In this document: in pieces, positions 1-8,770 of the stretch
Numbering within the stretch: the stretch's first letter is position 1
Layout: every line of letters starts with the position of its first letter
Assembly: GCA_964626745.1 (NCBI GenBank)
Contig: CAZVIF010000003.1
Location: forward strand, 90,604 to 154,603
Direction of reading: 5' to 3'
Source: SCUD01 sp964626745
GTDB lineage: Bacteria; Pseudomonadota; Gammaproteobacteria; Steroidobacterales; Steroidobacteraceae
DNA length: 64,000 nucleotides
Made by a program: the position numbers and the translations under genes
Notes under the pieces: model-generated
What the model was told of the DNA's origin: nothing
Seen by the model: only the letters and a program-made list of their open reading frames with translations
The model's database searches: none

Positions 1-360
1 ACCCGGGAAAAGATCGTGGCCGCAGCCAGCCGGCGCTTCGTCTGCATCGTCGACGATTCCAAGCTGGTGGACGTGCTCGGGCGCTTCCCCCTCCCCGTCG
101 AGGTCATCCCCATGGCCCGGTCGCTGGTCGCGCGCAAGCTCGCGGGCATGGGCGGACAGCCGGTCCTGCGCCAGGGATTCCGTACCGACAACGGCAACGA
201 GGTCCTGGACGTCCACAACCTGAAGATCACCGACCCGGTCGCGCTCGAGGAGAAGATCGGGCTGCTGGTCGGGGTCGTCGAGGTCGGGCTCTTCGCCCGG
301 CGCGGTGCAGACGTGCTGCTGGTCGCGGGGGACAGCGGGGTGAAGACGCTGCGGCGCTGA
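1..360 (+). CDS. rpiA: Ribose-5-phosphate isomerase A, C-terminal part
   Basis: The reading frame is open from base 1, so only the last 119 residues are present; the N-terminal half lies before the window. RpiA interconverts ribose 5-phosphate and ribulose 5-phosphate in the cytoplasmic non-oxidative pentose phosphate pathway. Seen here are the family blocks DDSK, FPLPVEV, TDNGNEVLDV and GVVEVGLFARR, which continue to the normal C-terminal end, so nothing suggests that the gene itself is damaged. Its product ribulose 5-phosphate is also the substrate of Rpe, encoded near 4.0-4.7 kb. It converges with the broken DUF1254 gene, whose stop lies only 7 bases away. Confidence 0.95.
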   Translation, partial: TREKIVAAASRRFVCIVDDSKLVDVLGRFPLPVEVIPMARSLVARKLAGMGGQPVLRQGFRTDNGNEVLDVHNLKITDPVALEEKIGLLVGVVEVGLFARRGADVLLVAGDSGVKTLRR

Positions 361-367
361 TCGCCGG

Positions 368-1382
368 TCAGTCGATCGGCTGTGCGACCGGAAACGTCCA
401 GCTGCCGTCCAGGATCTCCGCACGCGGGCGGTACAGTCGCACCGTGTAATTCCACCCCTTCATGATCGGGATGCAATTCGGGATCTTCCCGTCGCAGCCG
501 CCGAACTGGATCGTCGTCGAGCCGTCTTCGGACCTCTTCCCGGTAATGCTGTTGATCGTGTACGCACCGAGGTCATTCTTCTCGAAGTATCCCGCCGCGT
601 TGTAGACACTCACCGACCAGAATGCGTCGACCGGCACGACCCCGACGGTGAGCCGGTGCACGGTCACGCCGTCGTTCCTCGCCGGCGACTCGCCCACGTA
701 GACCGCATCCCGGTCCGGGTTGCCGCCCCAGCCAGCGGCCGTGCCCAGCAGGTGCCGGACGGGGTCCACTTCATCCCGCCTGCCGAATGCGCCGCGGAAG
801 CCGCTCGTCGTCGATGCGAGCACCAGCAGCGCGTCACGGACCTTCTTCTGGCTCACCGGGTCCCAGGACGGAACTTCGAACGTACCGGTGCCGGCTTGCC
901 TCGCCGCGATGCCATCCTGCAGCGCGTGCACGGCCTGCAGGTCGGCCGGGTCGTCGGGATCGACCAGGGTTGCGGATGGCCACCGCGGCAAATCGCGTGC
1001 CGACCAGTTCCCGCGTGATCTCGTGCGGGCCGGGCGTATAGAAGACCGCGGGCACGAAATGGTCCTGGCTCACGATCATCATGGACATGAACCGCGACCC
1101 CATGTCGGGCAGCGTGACCGTCACTGGCCCCGCATCCAGGTCGAATACGGCCGAGGAATACAGCGTGTCCCGGTTGAGGCGGACCACGGTCTGATTGTCG
1201 ATGGAGGCGACCTCGCGCCGGTGGCTGAACTTGCCGAGTCCGCCGCTCTCACTGACGAAGGCCGAGAGGTACATGTCGCTCTCGGCCCGAACGAAGTTGT
1301 CGATGGTCACCGGCTGCGGCGCCTGCGCCACCGCGGCGGCCGCGAACGCGAGCCCGGCGAGACCTGCACTGAATGCCTTCAT
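368..1382 (-). pseudogene. Frameshifted DUF1254/DUF1214 exported protein
   Basis: Two overlapping frames make one recognisable protein of about 337 residues. The first (from ATG at 1382) has a signal peptide, MKAFSAGLAGLAFAAAAVAQ, and the DUF1254 part (RDTLYSSAVFDLDAG, LVGTRFAAVAIR). The second continues as TLVDPDDPADLQAVHALQD and holds the DUF1214 part (FWSVSVYNAAGYFEKNDLG, then WNYTVRLYRPR near the end). The shift is one extra base at about 970-971, between the codons for AIR and TLVD, which are adjacent in the family. This is either a real frameshift mutation or a base-calling error; everything else is intact, so a recent event or an error is likely. The function of the family is not established. 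The start lies 69 bases downstream of the tRNA-Gln terminator, so it needs its own promoter. Confidence 0.8.
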
Positions 1383-1451
1383 GAGTTCACCCCGAATCGA
1401 TTGCCGTCAGTGCAAAGCCGCGGCAGGCTGCGACAGAAGCCGCCGCAACGC

Positions 1452-1481
1452 AAAAGGCCGGTCCACGATCGGACCGGCCTT
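1452..1481 (-). terminator. Intrinsic terminator after tRNA-Gln
   Basis: Read on the minus strand there is an 11-bp perfect stem (AAGGCCGGTCC with GGACCGGCCTT), a 6-base loop and then TTTT. It begins 10 bases after the encoded CCA end of the tRNA. It probably ends the rplM-rpsI-tRNA transcript and separates it from the DUF1254 gene. Confidence 0.75.
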
Positions 1482-1491
1482 CTGCCTTGGT

Positions 1492-1565
1492 TGGCTGGGG
1501 GACTAGGATTCGAACCTAGGTTGACGGAGTCAGAGTCCGTAGTCCTACCGCTAGACGATCCCCCA
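1492..1565 (-). tRNA. tRNA-Gln (anticodon CTG)
   Basis: The 74 bases fold as a complete cloverleaf. The acceptor stem TGGGGGA pairs with TCCCCCA, the anticodon stem ACGGA pairs with TCCGT around the loop CTCTGAC (anticodon CTG, reading CAG), and the T arm CTAGG-TTCGAAT-CCTAG is perfect. The discriminator is G and CCA is encoded. The U1-A72 first pair is typical of bacterial tRNA-Gln. It starts 26 bases after the rpsI stop and is probably cotranscribed with rplM-rpsI. Confidence 0.95.
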
Positions 1566-1591
1566 AATCGGTTCGTCCGCGGGAATCCAAC

Positions 1592-1984
1592 TCAGCGCTT
1601 GCTGAACTGCGTCCCGCGGCGCGCCTTGCGACGGCCGACCTTCTTGCGCTCGACCTCGCGCGCATCACGCGTCACGAAACCGGCGGCACGAAGGGGCTTG
1701 CGCAGCTCCGAATCGTATTCGATCAGCGCGCGCGTGATGCCGTGGCGGATGGCCCCAGCCTGGCCGGTGATGCCGCCGCCCTCGACCCGCACGTCGATGT
1801 CGAGCCGGTCCGTCATCTGCACCAGCTCGAGCGGCTGGCGGACGATCATCACGCCCGTCTTGCGGCCGAAGAACACGTCGAGCGGCCGGCCGTTGACGGT
1901 GATCGTGCCCTTGCCGGGCTTCAGGAAGACGCGCGCCGAGGACGACTTGCGCCGGCCGGTCGCGATGTTTGCGCTGGTTGCCAT
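1592..1984 (-). CDS. rpsI: 30S ribosomal protein S9
   Basis: A 130-residue S9, the usual length. S9 sits in the 30S head, and its C-terminal tail reaches the P-site tRNA. Seen: the N-terminal TGRRKSSSARV block, the GRPLDVFFGR segment, the central VEGGGITGQAGAIRHGI block, and the conserved basic end RRKARRGTQFSKR. It follows rplM after 9 bases in the conserved rplM-rpsI operon, and the tRNA-Gln gene follows it. Confidence 0.98.
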   Translation of the reverse strand: MATSANIATGRRKSSSARVFLKPGKGTITVNGRPLDVFFGRKTGVMIVRQPLELVQMTDRLDIDVRVEGGGITGQAGAIRHGITRALIEYDSELRKPLRAAGFVTRDAREVERKKVGRRKARRGTQFSKR

Positions 1985-1993
1985 GTGCGGTCC

Positions 1994-2422
1994 TCAGATC
2001 TCGAGCGGCTTCGGCTGCTGCGCAGCGTGCGGGTGAGCATTGCCTGCAAACACGTGCAGCTTGCGGTACATCTGGCGGCCGAGGATCGTCTTCGGCAGCA
2101 TGCCCTTGACCGCGTACTCGATCGCCCGCTCCGGGTGCTCGGCGAGCAGCTTGCCGAGGGCGATCGTCTTCAGGTTGCCGAGATAGCCGGTGTGCTGCTG
2201 GTAGAGCTTGTCGCGGGTCTTGTTGCCGGTGACCGCGACCTTCTCGGCGTTGATGACAATGATGTGGTCTCCGCAATCCACGTGCGGCGTGAACTCCGGC
2301 TTGTGCTTGCCGCGCAGCCGCATGGCGATCTGGGTCGCCAGGCGGCCCAGGGTCTTGCCGGACGCATCAACCAGGTACCAGTCGCGTCGTACGCGCTCTG
2401 GCTTCGCGAAAGCCGTCTTCAT
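1994..2422 (-). CDS. rplM: 50S ribosomal protein L13
   Basis: A 142-residue L13, the same length as in E. coli. The frame is open upstream to 2569, but the start is set at ATG 2422 because MKTAFAKPERVRRDWYLVDA is the family N-terminus. L13 is an early assembly protein of the 50S subunit. Seen: GKTLGRLATQIA, the DHIIVINAEKVAVTG strand region, GYLGNLK and the end block MYRKLHVFAGNAHPHAAQQP. It is the first gene of the rplM-rpsI-tRNA unit and has a plausible promoter 42-69 bases upstream. Confidence 0.98.
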   Translation of the reverse strand: MKTAFAKPERVRRDWYLVDASGKTLGRLATQIAMRLRGKHKPEFTPHVDCGDHIIVINAEKVAVTGNKTRDKLYQQHTGYLGNLKTIALGKLLAEHPERAIEYAVKGMLPKTILGRQMYRKLHVFAGNAHPHAAQQPKPLEI

Positions 2423-2463
2423 CTTGAGCCCCTGGAAAGGGTCGGGTTCGAGAAAGGCCGGCA

Positions 2464-2491
2464 AGTTTACACACATGGCCCCGGCTTGCAA
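2464..2491 (-). promoter_or_regulatory. Predicted sigma70 promoter of rplM-rpsI
   Basis: On the minus strand, TTGCAA (2491-2486), a 16-base spacer and TAAACT (2469-2464) lie 42-69 bases upstream of the rplM start. The short A/T-rich patch stands out in this GC-rich stretch. The call rests on consensus similarity only. Confidence 0.5.
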
Positions 2492-2552
2492 AGCCACGGC
2501 AGCCCGCGCGCAAGTCCTTGTCGCCACAGGGGAAGCCGAAGGCTGGGCTCTA

Positions 2553-2558
2553 TATAAT
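2553..2558 (+). promoter_or_regulatory. Perfect -10 hexamer just before coq7
   Basis: TATAAT lies in the run TATATAATAT at 2551-2560, with no clear -35 box at the right distance. Transcription from it would start at about 2565, only 3 bases before the preferred ATG of coq7 (2568), and no ribosome binding site is visible. If real, the coq7 message is almost leaderless. Confidence 0.4.
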
Positions 2559-2567
2559 ATGCCTTGC

Positions 2568-3206
2568 ATGGACCCGCGTGTCCTTTCCCCCCTCGACCGG
2601 CTGCTGGAACTCGCCGACAGCGGCCTGCGGGCCGCCTTTGCCCGGCCCGTGAGCAGCCGGCCGACCCCTGGCCAGGCGACCGGAATGCCCGCCGATCAGG
2701 CCGACCGGCGGCATTCGGCAGGCCTGATGCGGGTCAATCACGCCGGCGAAATCGCAGCCCAGGGCCTCTACCACGGCCAGGCCCTGACCGCGCGGCAGCC
2801 CGAAACGCGGGCGGCCCTGCGCAAGGCCGCCGCCGAGGAAGGCGACCATCTCGCCTGGTGCCGCGACCGGCTGGACGAACTCGGCTCACGGCCGAGTTTC
2901 CTGGATCCGCTCTGGTATGCCGGCTCGGTCGCCCTCGGGGCGATCGCCGGGCTCGCCGGCGATCGCGTGAGCCTCGGTTTCATGGCCGAGACGGAGCGCC
3001 AGGTCGAGGGTCATCTCGCCGGCCACCTGCAACAGCTTGCGCCGGACGACGCGCGCAGTCGCACGATCGTTCAACAGATGCAGGCCGACGAGATCGCGCA
3101 TGGCCGCTCCGCCGTCGAAGCGGGCGCCACGACCCTGCCGGAGCCAGTGCCGAAACTCATGCGGCTGACGGCCCGGATCATGACCCGCACGGCGTACTGG
3201 ATCTGA
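2568..3206 (+). CDS. coq7: 2-polyprenyl-3-methyl-6-methoxy-1,4-benzoquinol hydroxylase
   Basis: A 212-residue Coq7-type di-iron monooxygenase that carries out a late ring hydroxylation in ubiquinone synthesis, at the inner face of the cytoplasmic membrane. The six iron ligands expected in the family can be placed: E61 (NHAGE), E91 and H94 (EEGDH), E143 (ETERQ), E175 and H178 (DEIAH). The hydrophobic patch near residues 115-132 fits its membrane contact. ATG 2568 (MDPRVL) is preferred, but an in-frame ATG at 2559 (MPCMDP) is also possible. It is divergent from rplM and lies 72 bases before crp. Confidence 0.95.
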   Translation: MDPRVLSPLDRLLELADSGLRAAFARPVSSRPTPGQATGMPADQADRRHSAGLMRVNHAGEIAAQGLYHGQALTARQPETRAALRKAAAEEGDHLAWCRDRLDELGSRPSFLDPLWYAGSVALGAIAGLAGDRVSLGFMAETERQVEGHLAGHLQQLAPDDARSRTIVQQMQADEIAHGRSAVEAGATTLPEPVPKLMRLTARIMTRTAYWI

Positions 3207-3278
3207 GCGCTATCCCATTATGTCTTGCGATGCGCGCGTGGCTGTAATACAACGGCGGGCGGGAAGCAGGGGATCTCC

Positions 3279-3977
3279 ATGGAAGAAGCCGTCAAGCAAC
3301 TGACCGACATTCCGGCAATCAATCGATTCCTGAGTTATTGCCGCGTGCGGACCGTGCCGTCGAAGACGGCGCTGATCCACGCGGGCGACCTGCCGGACGT
3401 CCTCTACTACATCATCCGCGGCTCGGTGGAAGTGATGATCGAGGACGAGGACGGCAACGAGATGGTGCTCGCCTACCTCAACAAGGGTCAGTTCTTCGGC
3501 GAGATGGGTCTTTTCTCGGACAGCCAGCAACGCAGCGCCTGGGTCCGGACCCGCACGCAGTGCGAACTCGCCGAGATGACCTACCCGCGTTTCCGCCAGG
3601 TCGCATCCGAGAGCCCGGGCCTCGTGTTCGAACTCGCGACCCAGCTGGCGACCCGGCTCGACCGGACCAACCGCAAGCTCGGCGACCTCGCCTTCGTCGA
3701 CGTCACCGGCCGCATCGCCCACGCGATCATGGATCTTTGCGGCGAGCCGGACGCCATGACCCATCCGCAGGGCATGCAGATCAAGGTCAGCCGGCAGGAG
3801 CTCTCGCGCCTGGTCGGCTGCTCGCGCGAGATGGCCGGCCGCGTCCTGAAGGTGCTCGAGGAGCAGGGCCTGCTGACCGCGCGCGGCAAGACCATCGTCG
3901 TGTTCGGCGCCCGCCCGAAGGTCAAGGCCCGCGCGCTGCCCGAGATGTCGAAGTCCGCGGCCGCCGCCGCGAAATAA
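3279..3977 (+). CDS. crp: cAMP-dependent regulator, Crp/Vfr family
   Basis: A 232-residue Crp; the E. coli protein has 210. The cyclic-nucleotide domain has LYYIIRGSVEVM, the phosphate-binding GQFFGEMGLF (about residues 70-79) and QRSAWVR, whose R85-S86 contact cAMP in Crp and Vfr. The DNA-binding domain carries the helix-turn-helix in SRQELSRLVGCSREMAGRV (about residues 178-196). The last 20 residues, ending in a run of Ala-Lys, extend beyond E. coli Crp. ATG 3279 is preceded by a purine-rich GGGAAGCAGGGG. The TAA stop lies inside the left arm of a 26-bp inverted repeat. It converges with rpe. Confidence 0.95.
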   Translation: MEEAVKQLTDIPAINRFLSYCRVRTVPSKTALIHAGDLPDVLYYIIRGSVEVMIEDEDGNEMVLAYLNKGQFFGEMGLFSDSQQRSAWVRTRTQCELAEMTYPRFRQVASESPGLVFELATQLATRLDRTNRKLGDLAFVDVTGRIAHAIMDLCGEPDAMTHPQGMQIKVSRQELSRLVGCSREMAGRVLKVLEEQGLLTARGKTIVVFGARPKVKARALPEMSKSAAAAAK

Positions 3978-4056
3978 AAGGGGACGCACCCCTTTAACGG
4001 CTGAAGCGCCCCAAGCTGCGCGGCCGGCTTCGTTAAAGGGGTGCGTCCCCTTTTAT
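3974..4056. repeat. Palindromic element A1 between crp and rpe
   Basis: Two perfect 26-base arms (3974-3999 and 4031-4056) surround a 31-base loop. Each arm holds the core AAAGGGGACGCACCCCTTT, itself a small hairpin (AAAGGGG, loop ACGCA, CCCCTTT), so the element can fold as one long stem or two small ones. The crp stop codon is inside the left arm. The right arm carries the last seven codons and the stop of rpe. A GC stem followed by T residues in both orientations looks like a bidirectional terminator. Confidence 0.95.
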
Positions 4057-4710
4057 CTGGCCGCGCATCGCACGGATCGTCGCGGCGTAATCTTTCGTCC
4101 CGAAGATCGCGCTGCCGGCCACGAAGGTATCGGCGCCGGCGCGCGCGATCCTCGCGATATTGTCCAGCTTGACCCCGCCGTCGACCTCGAGGCGCACTTC
4201 GCGGCCGCTCGCGTCGATGCGCCTTCGCGCCTCGGCGACCTTGCCGAGCACGGGCTCGATGAACTGCTGGCCGCCGAAGCCCGGGTTCACGGACATGAGC
4301 AGCACAAGGTCGATGGCGCCCAGCGTGTGATCGAGCCAGGACATCGGGGTCGCCGGGTTCAGCACGAGGCCCGGCCGGCAGCCCGCGTCGCGGATCAGCT
4401 GGATGGTGCGGTCCACGTGCCGGCTCGCCTCGGGGTGGAAACTGATCCACGTCGCGCCGGCTTCGGCGAAATCCGGAACGATCCGGTCCACGGGCTCCAC
4501 CATCAGGTGCACGTCGATCGGCGCGGTGATGCCGTGCTTGCGCAGCGCCTTGCAGACCAGCGGCCCGATCGTGAGGTTCGGCACGTAGTGGTTGTCCATC
4601 ACGTCGAAATGGATCCAGTCCGCGCCGGCCGCCAGCACGGCATCGCACTCGGCGCCGAGACGCGCGAAGTCCGCGGACAGGATCGACGGCGCGATGACGG
4701 CTGACGGCAT
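4033..4710 (-). CDS. rpe: Ribulose-phosphate 3-epimerase
   Basis: A 225-residue TIM-barrel epimerase that converts ribulose 5-phosphate to xylulose 5-phosphate. Seen in order: IAPSILSADFARLG at the N-terminus, the metal-binding HFDVMDNHYVPNLTIGP, DVHLMVEP, MSVNPGFGGQQFI and the phosphate-binding EVDGGVK followed by GADTFVAGSAIFG. The final residues IKGDAPL and the stop are encoded by the palindromic element A1, so the native C-terminus has been replaced or extended; the fold is complete before this point. It is transcribed in the same direction as djlA, 21 bases upstream. Confidence 0.97.
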   Translation of the reverse strand: MPSAVIAPSILSADFARLGAECDAVLAAGADWIHFDVMDNHYVPNLTIGPLVCKALRKHGITAPIDVHLMVEPVDRIVPDFAEAGATWISFHPEASRHVDRTIQLIRDAGCRPGLVLNPATPMSWLDHTLGAIDLVLLMSVNPGFGGQQFIEPVLGKVAEARRRIDASGREVRLEVDGGVKLDNIARIARAGADTFVAGSAIFGTKDYAATIRAMRGQIKGDAPL

Positions 4711-4731
4711 CTGTTTCCCCCGCCGCGTACT

Positions 4732-5538
4732 CTAGCGCAAGCCGCGCGCGTCGCGGACGCGCTCCCAGGCGGACTGGATGGCCTGGGTCTTCTGCTTGGC
4801 GACCTCGAGCATGGACTCGGGCAGCCCGCGGGCGACCAGCTTGTCCGGGTGGTTCTCGCTCATGAGCTTGCGGTAGGCGCGCTTGACCTCGGCATCGCTC
4901 GCATCCGGGCGCACGCCGAGGACCTCGTAGGCCTCGTCGAGCGGTCGCCTCGCGCCCGCCGCTGAACGCGGCCCGGGCCCGGGCCCCGCCCCGGCCTGGG
5001 CCTGGAAACGCAGGAACGCCTCCAGGTGCGCAAACTCCAGCGCGCCGATACCGACGGCGGCGGCGACCCGCAGCAGCGCGGCACGGGTTGCGCCCTGCAG
5101 GCCGTCCGCCATCAGTGCCGCGCGCATCTGGATCTCGAGGAACATGCGCAGCACCGCCGGCCGGCCCCGGCACGCCTCCGCCAGCCCGGCCAGCATGGGT
5201 TCGGGGTCGAAACCGGGTTGCTTGCCCTCGGTGTAGAACTGCATCGCCGCGCGCGTGTCGGCCTCACCCAGGCTGAACTGCCGGAAGATGCGCCGGGCAG
5301 CGGCGATGTCCTGCTCCGAGACCCGCCCGTCGGACTTCGCGACATGGCCCATGATCGTGAACGCGGCGCGGAAGAACGTCGTCCGCACGGTCGCGGCGTC
5401 GACACGCGGGCCCGCACGTCGCCGCGCCACCCAGACGTCGTACAGGTGGCCGAGGACCAGGCCGATCAGAACGCCCGTCGGTCGCTTCGTGAGGATCAGG
5501 CCGAGCAACGCGCCGATCAGTTTCCCGGTCCAGTTCAT
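4732..5538 (-). CDS. djlA: DjlA-type membrane-anchored DnaJ co-chaperone
   Basis: 268 residues, close to the 271 of E. coli DjlA. Residues about 7-30 form a Gly/Leu-rich membrane segment with the small-residue pattern expected of the DjlA dimerising anchor. A TerB-like helical domain follows (about 55-175, FRAAFTIMGHVAKSDGRVS), then a Gly-Pro-rich linker, and a C-terminal J domain (about 200-268) with the essential HPD in SENHPDKLV. DjlA stimulates the ATPase of DnaK at the inner membrane. It is probably cotranscribed with rpe and divergent from purC. Confidence 0.92.
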   Translation of the reverse strand: MNWTGKLIGALLGLILTKRPTGVLIGLVLGHLYDVWVARRRAGPRVDAATVRTTFFRAAFTIMGHVAKSDGRVSEQDIAAARRIFRQFSLGEADTRAAMQFYTEGKQPGFDPEPMLAGLAEACRGRPAVLRMFLEIQMRAALMADGLQGATRAALLRVAAAVGIGALEFAHLEAFLRFQAQAGAGPGPGPRSAAGARRPLDEAYEVLGVRPDASDAEVKRAYRKLMSENHPDKLVARGLPESMLEVAKQKTQAIQSAWERVRDARGLR

Positions 5539-5557
5539 CGCCCGCGCCTTCCCGTCC

Positions 5558-5586
5558 TTGACCGCCCGAAGCGCGCCATGTTAGCA
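5558..5586 (+). promoter_or_regulatory. Possible purC promoter
   Basis: TTGACC at 5558-5563, a 17-base spacer and TTAGCA at 5581-5586 lie just upstream of the purC ATG at 5598. The -35 is strong and the -10 is weak; the leader would be under 10 bases. No PurR-type operator is apparent. Confidence 0.35.
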
Positions 5587-5597
5587 AGGGCGCCCGC

Positions 5598-6485
<888 letters not shown>

Positions 6486-6490
6486 CTGCC

Positions 6491-6579
6491 CTGAGAAAAG
6501 GGGACGCACCCCTTTTTCGCGCCGCGTGGCTAGTCCGCGTGTCAGGTTCCGTGAAAAGGGGTGCGTCCCCTTTTCTCAG
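6491..6579. repeat. Palindromic element A2 between purC and the BtuF-like gene
   Basis: Perfect 26-base arms (6491-6516 and 6554-6579) surround a 37-base loop. The core AAAAGGGGACGCACCCC is the same as in A1, but the outer bases differ (CTGAG here) and still match their partner arm exactly. The left arm starts 5 bases after the purC stop. The right arm encodes the residues EKRGRTPF near the end of the convergent BtuF-like protein, whose stop lies in the loop. Confidence 0.95.
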
Positions 6580-7366
6580 CCCAGCGCGCGATCAACGCGT
6601 GGACCGCGGCGAGGCCGTCGGTCAGCGCCGCCGGGCCCGGCTGCAGGATGACGGACGACTTGATCTCGTGCAGTTCGCCGTCGCGCACCGCCGGTATCGA
6701 CGCCCAGCCGGACCGCGCGGCAACCCGGTCGGGCCTGAACTTCTTGCCGCACCAGGAGCCGAGGATGATGTCCGGCGCGCGACGCACGACCTCGGCCGGG
6801 TCGGCGATGATCCGGTCGCGGCCGAGCGGCATCGCGGCCAGTTCCGGGAAGCAGTTGTCCCCGCCGGCGGCCTCGATGAGTTCGCCGACCCAGCGGATGC
6901 CGGCGATCAGCGGCTCGTCCCACTCCTCGAAGTAGACGCGCGGCCGGCGTGGCAGCCGCGCGGCCGCAGCCCGGGTCGCCGCGACGCCGGCCTCGAGCCG
7001 GCCGGCGAGCTCCGCCGCCTTCGCTTCGCAGCCGACCATGCCGCCGAGCATGCGGACCATGCGCAGGATGCCGTCGACGCTGCGGTGATTGAACAGGTGC
7101 ACCTCGATCCCCGCGCGCGCGAGTTCGGCGGCGATGTCCGCCTGCAGGTCGGAAAAGCCGAGCACGAGGTCGGGGCGCAGCGCGACGATGCGGTCGATCT
7201 TCGCGCTGATGAACGCGGATACCTTCGGCTTCTCGCGCCGCGCCCGCGGCGGACGCACCGTGAATCCGGAAATGCCGACGATGCGCGCGTCCTCGCCGAG
7301 CAGGTAGAGCGTCTCGGTGGTTTCCTCGGTGAGGCAGACGATGCGTTCGGGATGGGCGCCGGGCAC
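6542..7366 (-). CDS. BtuF-like periplasmic-binding-fold protein without signal peptide
   Basis: 274 residues with the TroA/BtuF fold used by cobalamin and iron-chelate binding proteins: ERIVCLTEETTETLYLLGE at the start, IVGISGFTVRPP, KIDRIVALRPDLVLGFSDLQ, and EEWDEPLIAGIRWVGELIE followed by GSWCGKKF. The start is GTG 7366. No signal peptide is visible and no permease or ATPase gene is nearby, so a role in cobalamin import is not supported; a cytoplasmic corrinoid or metal-chelate binder is possible. The last 11 residues come from palindromic element A2. It is divergent from yihY. Confidence 0.8.
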   Translation of the reverse strand: MPGAHPERIVCLTEETTETLYLLGEDARIVGISGFTVRPPRARREKPKVSAFISAKIDRIVALRPDLVLGFSDLQADIAAELARAGIEVHLFNHRSVDGILRMVRMLGGMVGCEAKAAELAGRLEAGVAATRAAAARLPRRPRVYFEEWDEPLIAGIRWVGELIEAAGGDNCFPELAAMPLGRDRIIADPAEVVRRAPDIILGSWCGKKFRPDRVAARSGWASIPAVRDGELHEIKSSVILQPGPAALTDGLAAVHALIARWAEKRGRTPFHGT

Positions 7367-7425
7367 GCCCGCACTGTATCAGGGCGGCAATTGCGGGCGC
7401 AGGAACCCTGTGCCACGCTGACGCG

Positions 7426-8751
7426 ATGATCCCGCTCGCCCGGCTCCGTGAGCGCGCCGAGAGGCTCCTGTTCGACCGCCACGACCTGCCGGTCAAGCCG
7501 GCGAACTGGCTGCTCGACCTGCTGCGCTATCCGTTCGCGCTGGCGCGCGACCTGCTCACCGGCGAGCTGAACCTGCGCGCCATGAGCCTCGTCTACACGA
7601 CCCTGCTCTCGCTGGTGCCCCTCGCCGCCTTCGCGTTCGCCGTCCTCAAGGGACTCGGGGTGCACCGCGACCTCGAACCGCTCATCTACGAGTTTCTGCG
7701 CCCGATCGGCGAGCGCGCCTACGAGCTCACCGAACGGTTCATGGACTTCGTCGACAACGTGCGCGGCGACGTGCTCGGCTCGGTCGGTCTCGCCTTCCTG
7801 CTGTACACGGTGCTGTCGACCGTGCAGAAGCTCGAGGAGGCGTTCAATTTCGCCTGGCACGTGGAGCGGCCGCGCTCGATCATGCGCCGCGTCAGCGAGT
7901 ACCTGAGCCTGATGGTGATCGGGCCGATCTTCCTGGTGGTCGTGTTCGGCTTGTTCGGAGCGATCGCGGGCCATCGCTCGATGACCTGGCTCGCCAACCA
8001 CGAACCGTTCGGCACGATCACTCGCGCGCTCGGCCTGCTCGGCCCCTACCTGTTCGTCACCGGCGTCTTCACGTTTCTCTACGCCTTCGTGCCGAACACG
8101 CGCGTACGCCTGTCCGCCGCGCTGATCGGCGGCGTCGTCGCCGGCCTGCTGTGGGCGGGCAGCGGCGCCCTGTTCACCCGGGTGATCGCCGCTTCGACGC
8201 AGATGGTCGCGATCTACGCCGGCTTCGCGATCTTCCTCGCGGCGCTCATCTGGATCTACCTCAGCTGGCTGATCCTGCTGATCGGCGCCCAGCTCTCGTT
8301 CTACGTGCAGAACCCGCGCTACCTGCGCGTCGGCCAGGCACCGGTCCGGCTCACCAGCGCGCTGCGCGAGCGGCTCGCCTTCACCGTCATGCTGCTCATC
8401 GCCCGCAAGTTCGTCGCCGGCGAGCCGCCCTGGCGGCAGCGCGACCTCGCCGAGGACCTGGAGATCCCGGGCAGCGCGCTCGCGACGGTGATCAGCTCGC
8501 TGGAGCGTGCAGGACTCCTCACGCTGACCGAGGACGAGGAGCTGATCCCTGCGCGCGACCTCGAGGGGATCGCGCTGACCGACGTCCTGCTCGCGGTGCG
8601 CGACGAGCGGCAGTACGAGACCTGGCTGCTGTGGCGGGCGCGAACCGAGCCGGCGGCCGACGAGATCGTCAACTCGGTCGAGGCGGGCATGCGGGAGCGG
8701 ATCGCGGGCATGACGCTCCGGGAACTCGCCGCGCAGCCCGCCTCGCATTAG
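7426..8751 (+). CDS. YihY/BrkB-family inner-membrane protein
   Basis: 441 residues. The first 310 carry about six hydrophobic segments typical of the family: LRAMSLVYTTLLSLVPLAAF (near residue 50), VLGSVGLAFLLYTVLSTVQK with the following EEAFNFAW, VIGPIFLVVVFGLFG, GPYLFVTGVFTFLYAFVPNT, LIGGVVAGLLWAG and FLAALIWIYLSWLILLIGAQ. The last 110 residues resemble a winged helix (WRQRDLAEDLEIPGSALATV), an extension found in some members. The family was once named RNase BN in error; its role is not settled. Two long GC-rich palindromes follow the stop codon. Confidence 0.9.
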   Translation: MIPLARLRERAERLLFDRHDLPVKPANWLLDLLRYPFALARDLLTGELNLRAMSLVYTTLLSLVPLAAFAFAVLKGLGVHRDLEPLIYEFLRPIGERAYELTERFMDFVDNVRGDVLGSVGLAFLLYTVLSTVQKLEEAFNFAWHVERPRSIMRRVSEYLSLMVIGPIFLVVVFGLFGAIAGHRSMTWLANHEPFGTITRALGLLGPYLFVTGVFTFLYAFVPNTRVRLSAALIGGVVAGLLWAGSGALFTRVIAASTQMVAIYAGFAIFLAALIWIYLSWLILLIGAQLSFYVQNPRYLRVGQAPVRLTSALRERLAFTVMLLIARKFVAGEPPWRQRDLAEDLEIPGSALATVISSLERAGLLTLTEDEELIPARDLEGIALTDVLLAVRDERQYETWLLWRARTEPAADEIVNSVEAGMRERIAGMTLRELAAQPASH

Positions 8752-8770
8752 GAAACGCTGCGCCGCAAGC

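Noticed and set aside
2423..2569. Longer N-terminus for L13
   Set aside because: It would read through the promoter region and coq7 start; MKTAFAKPE is the standard L13 start and gives the standard length.
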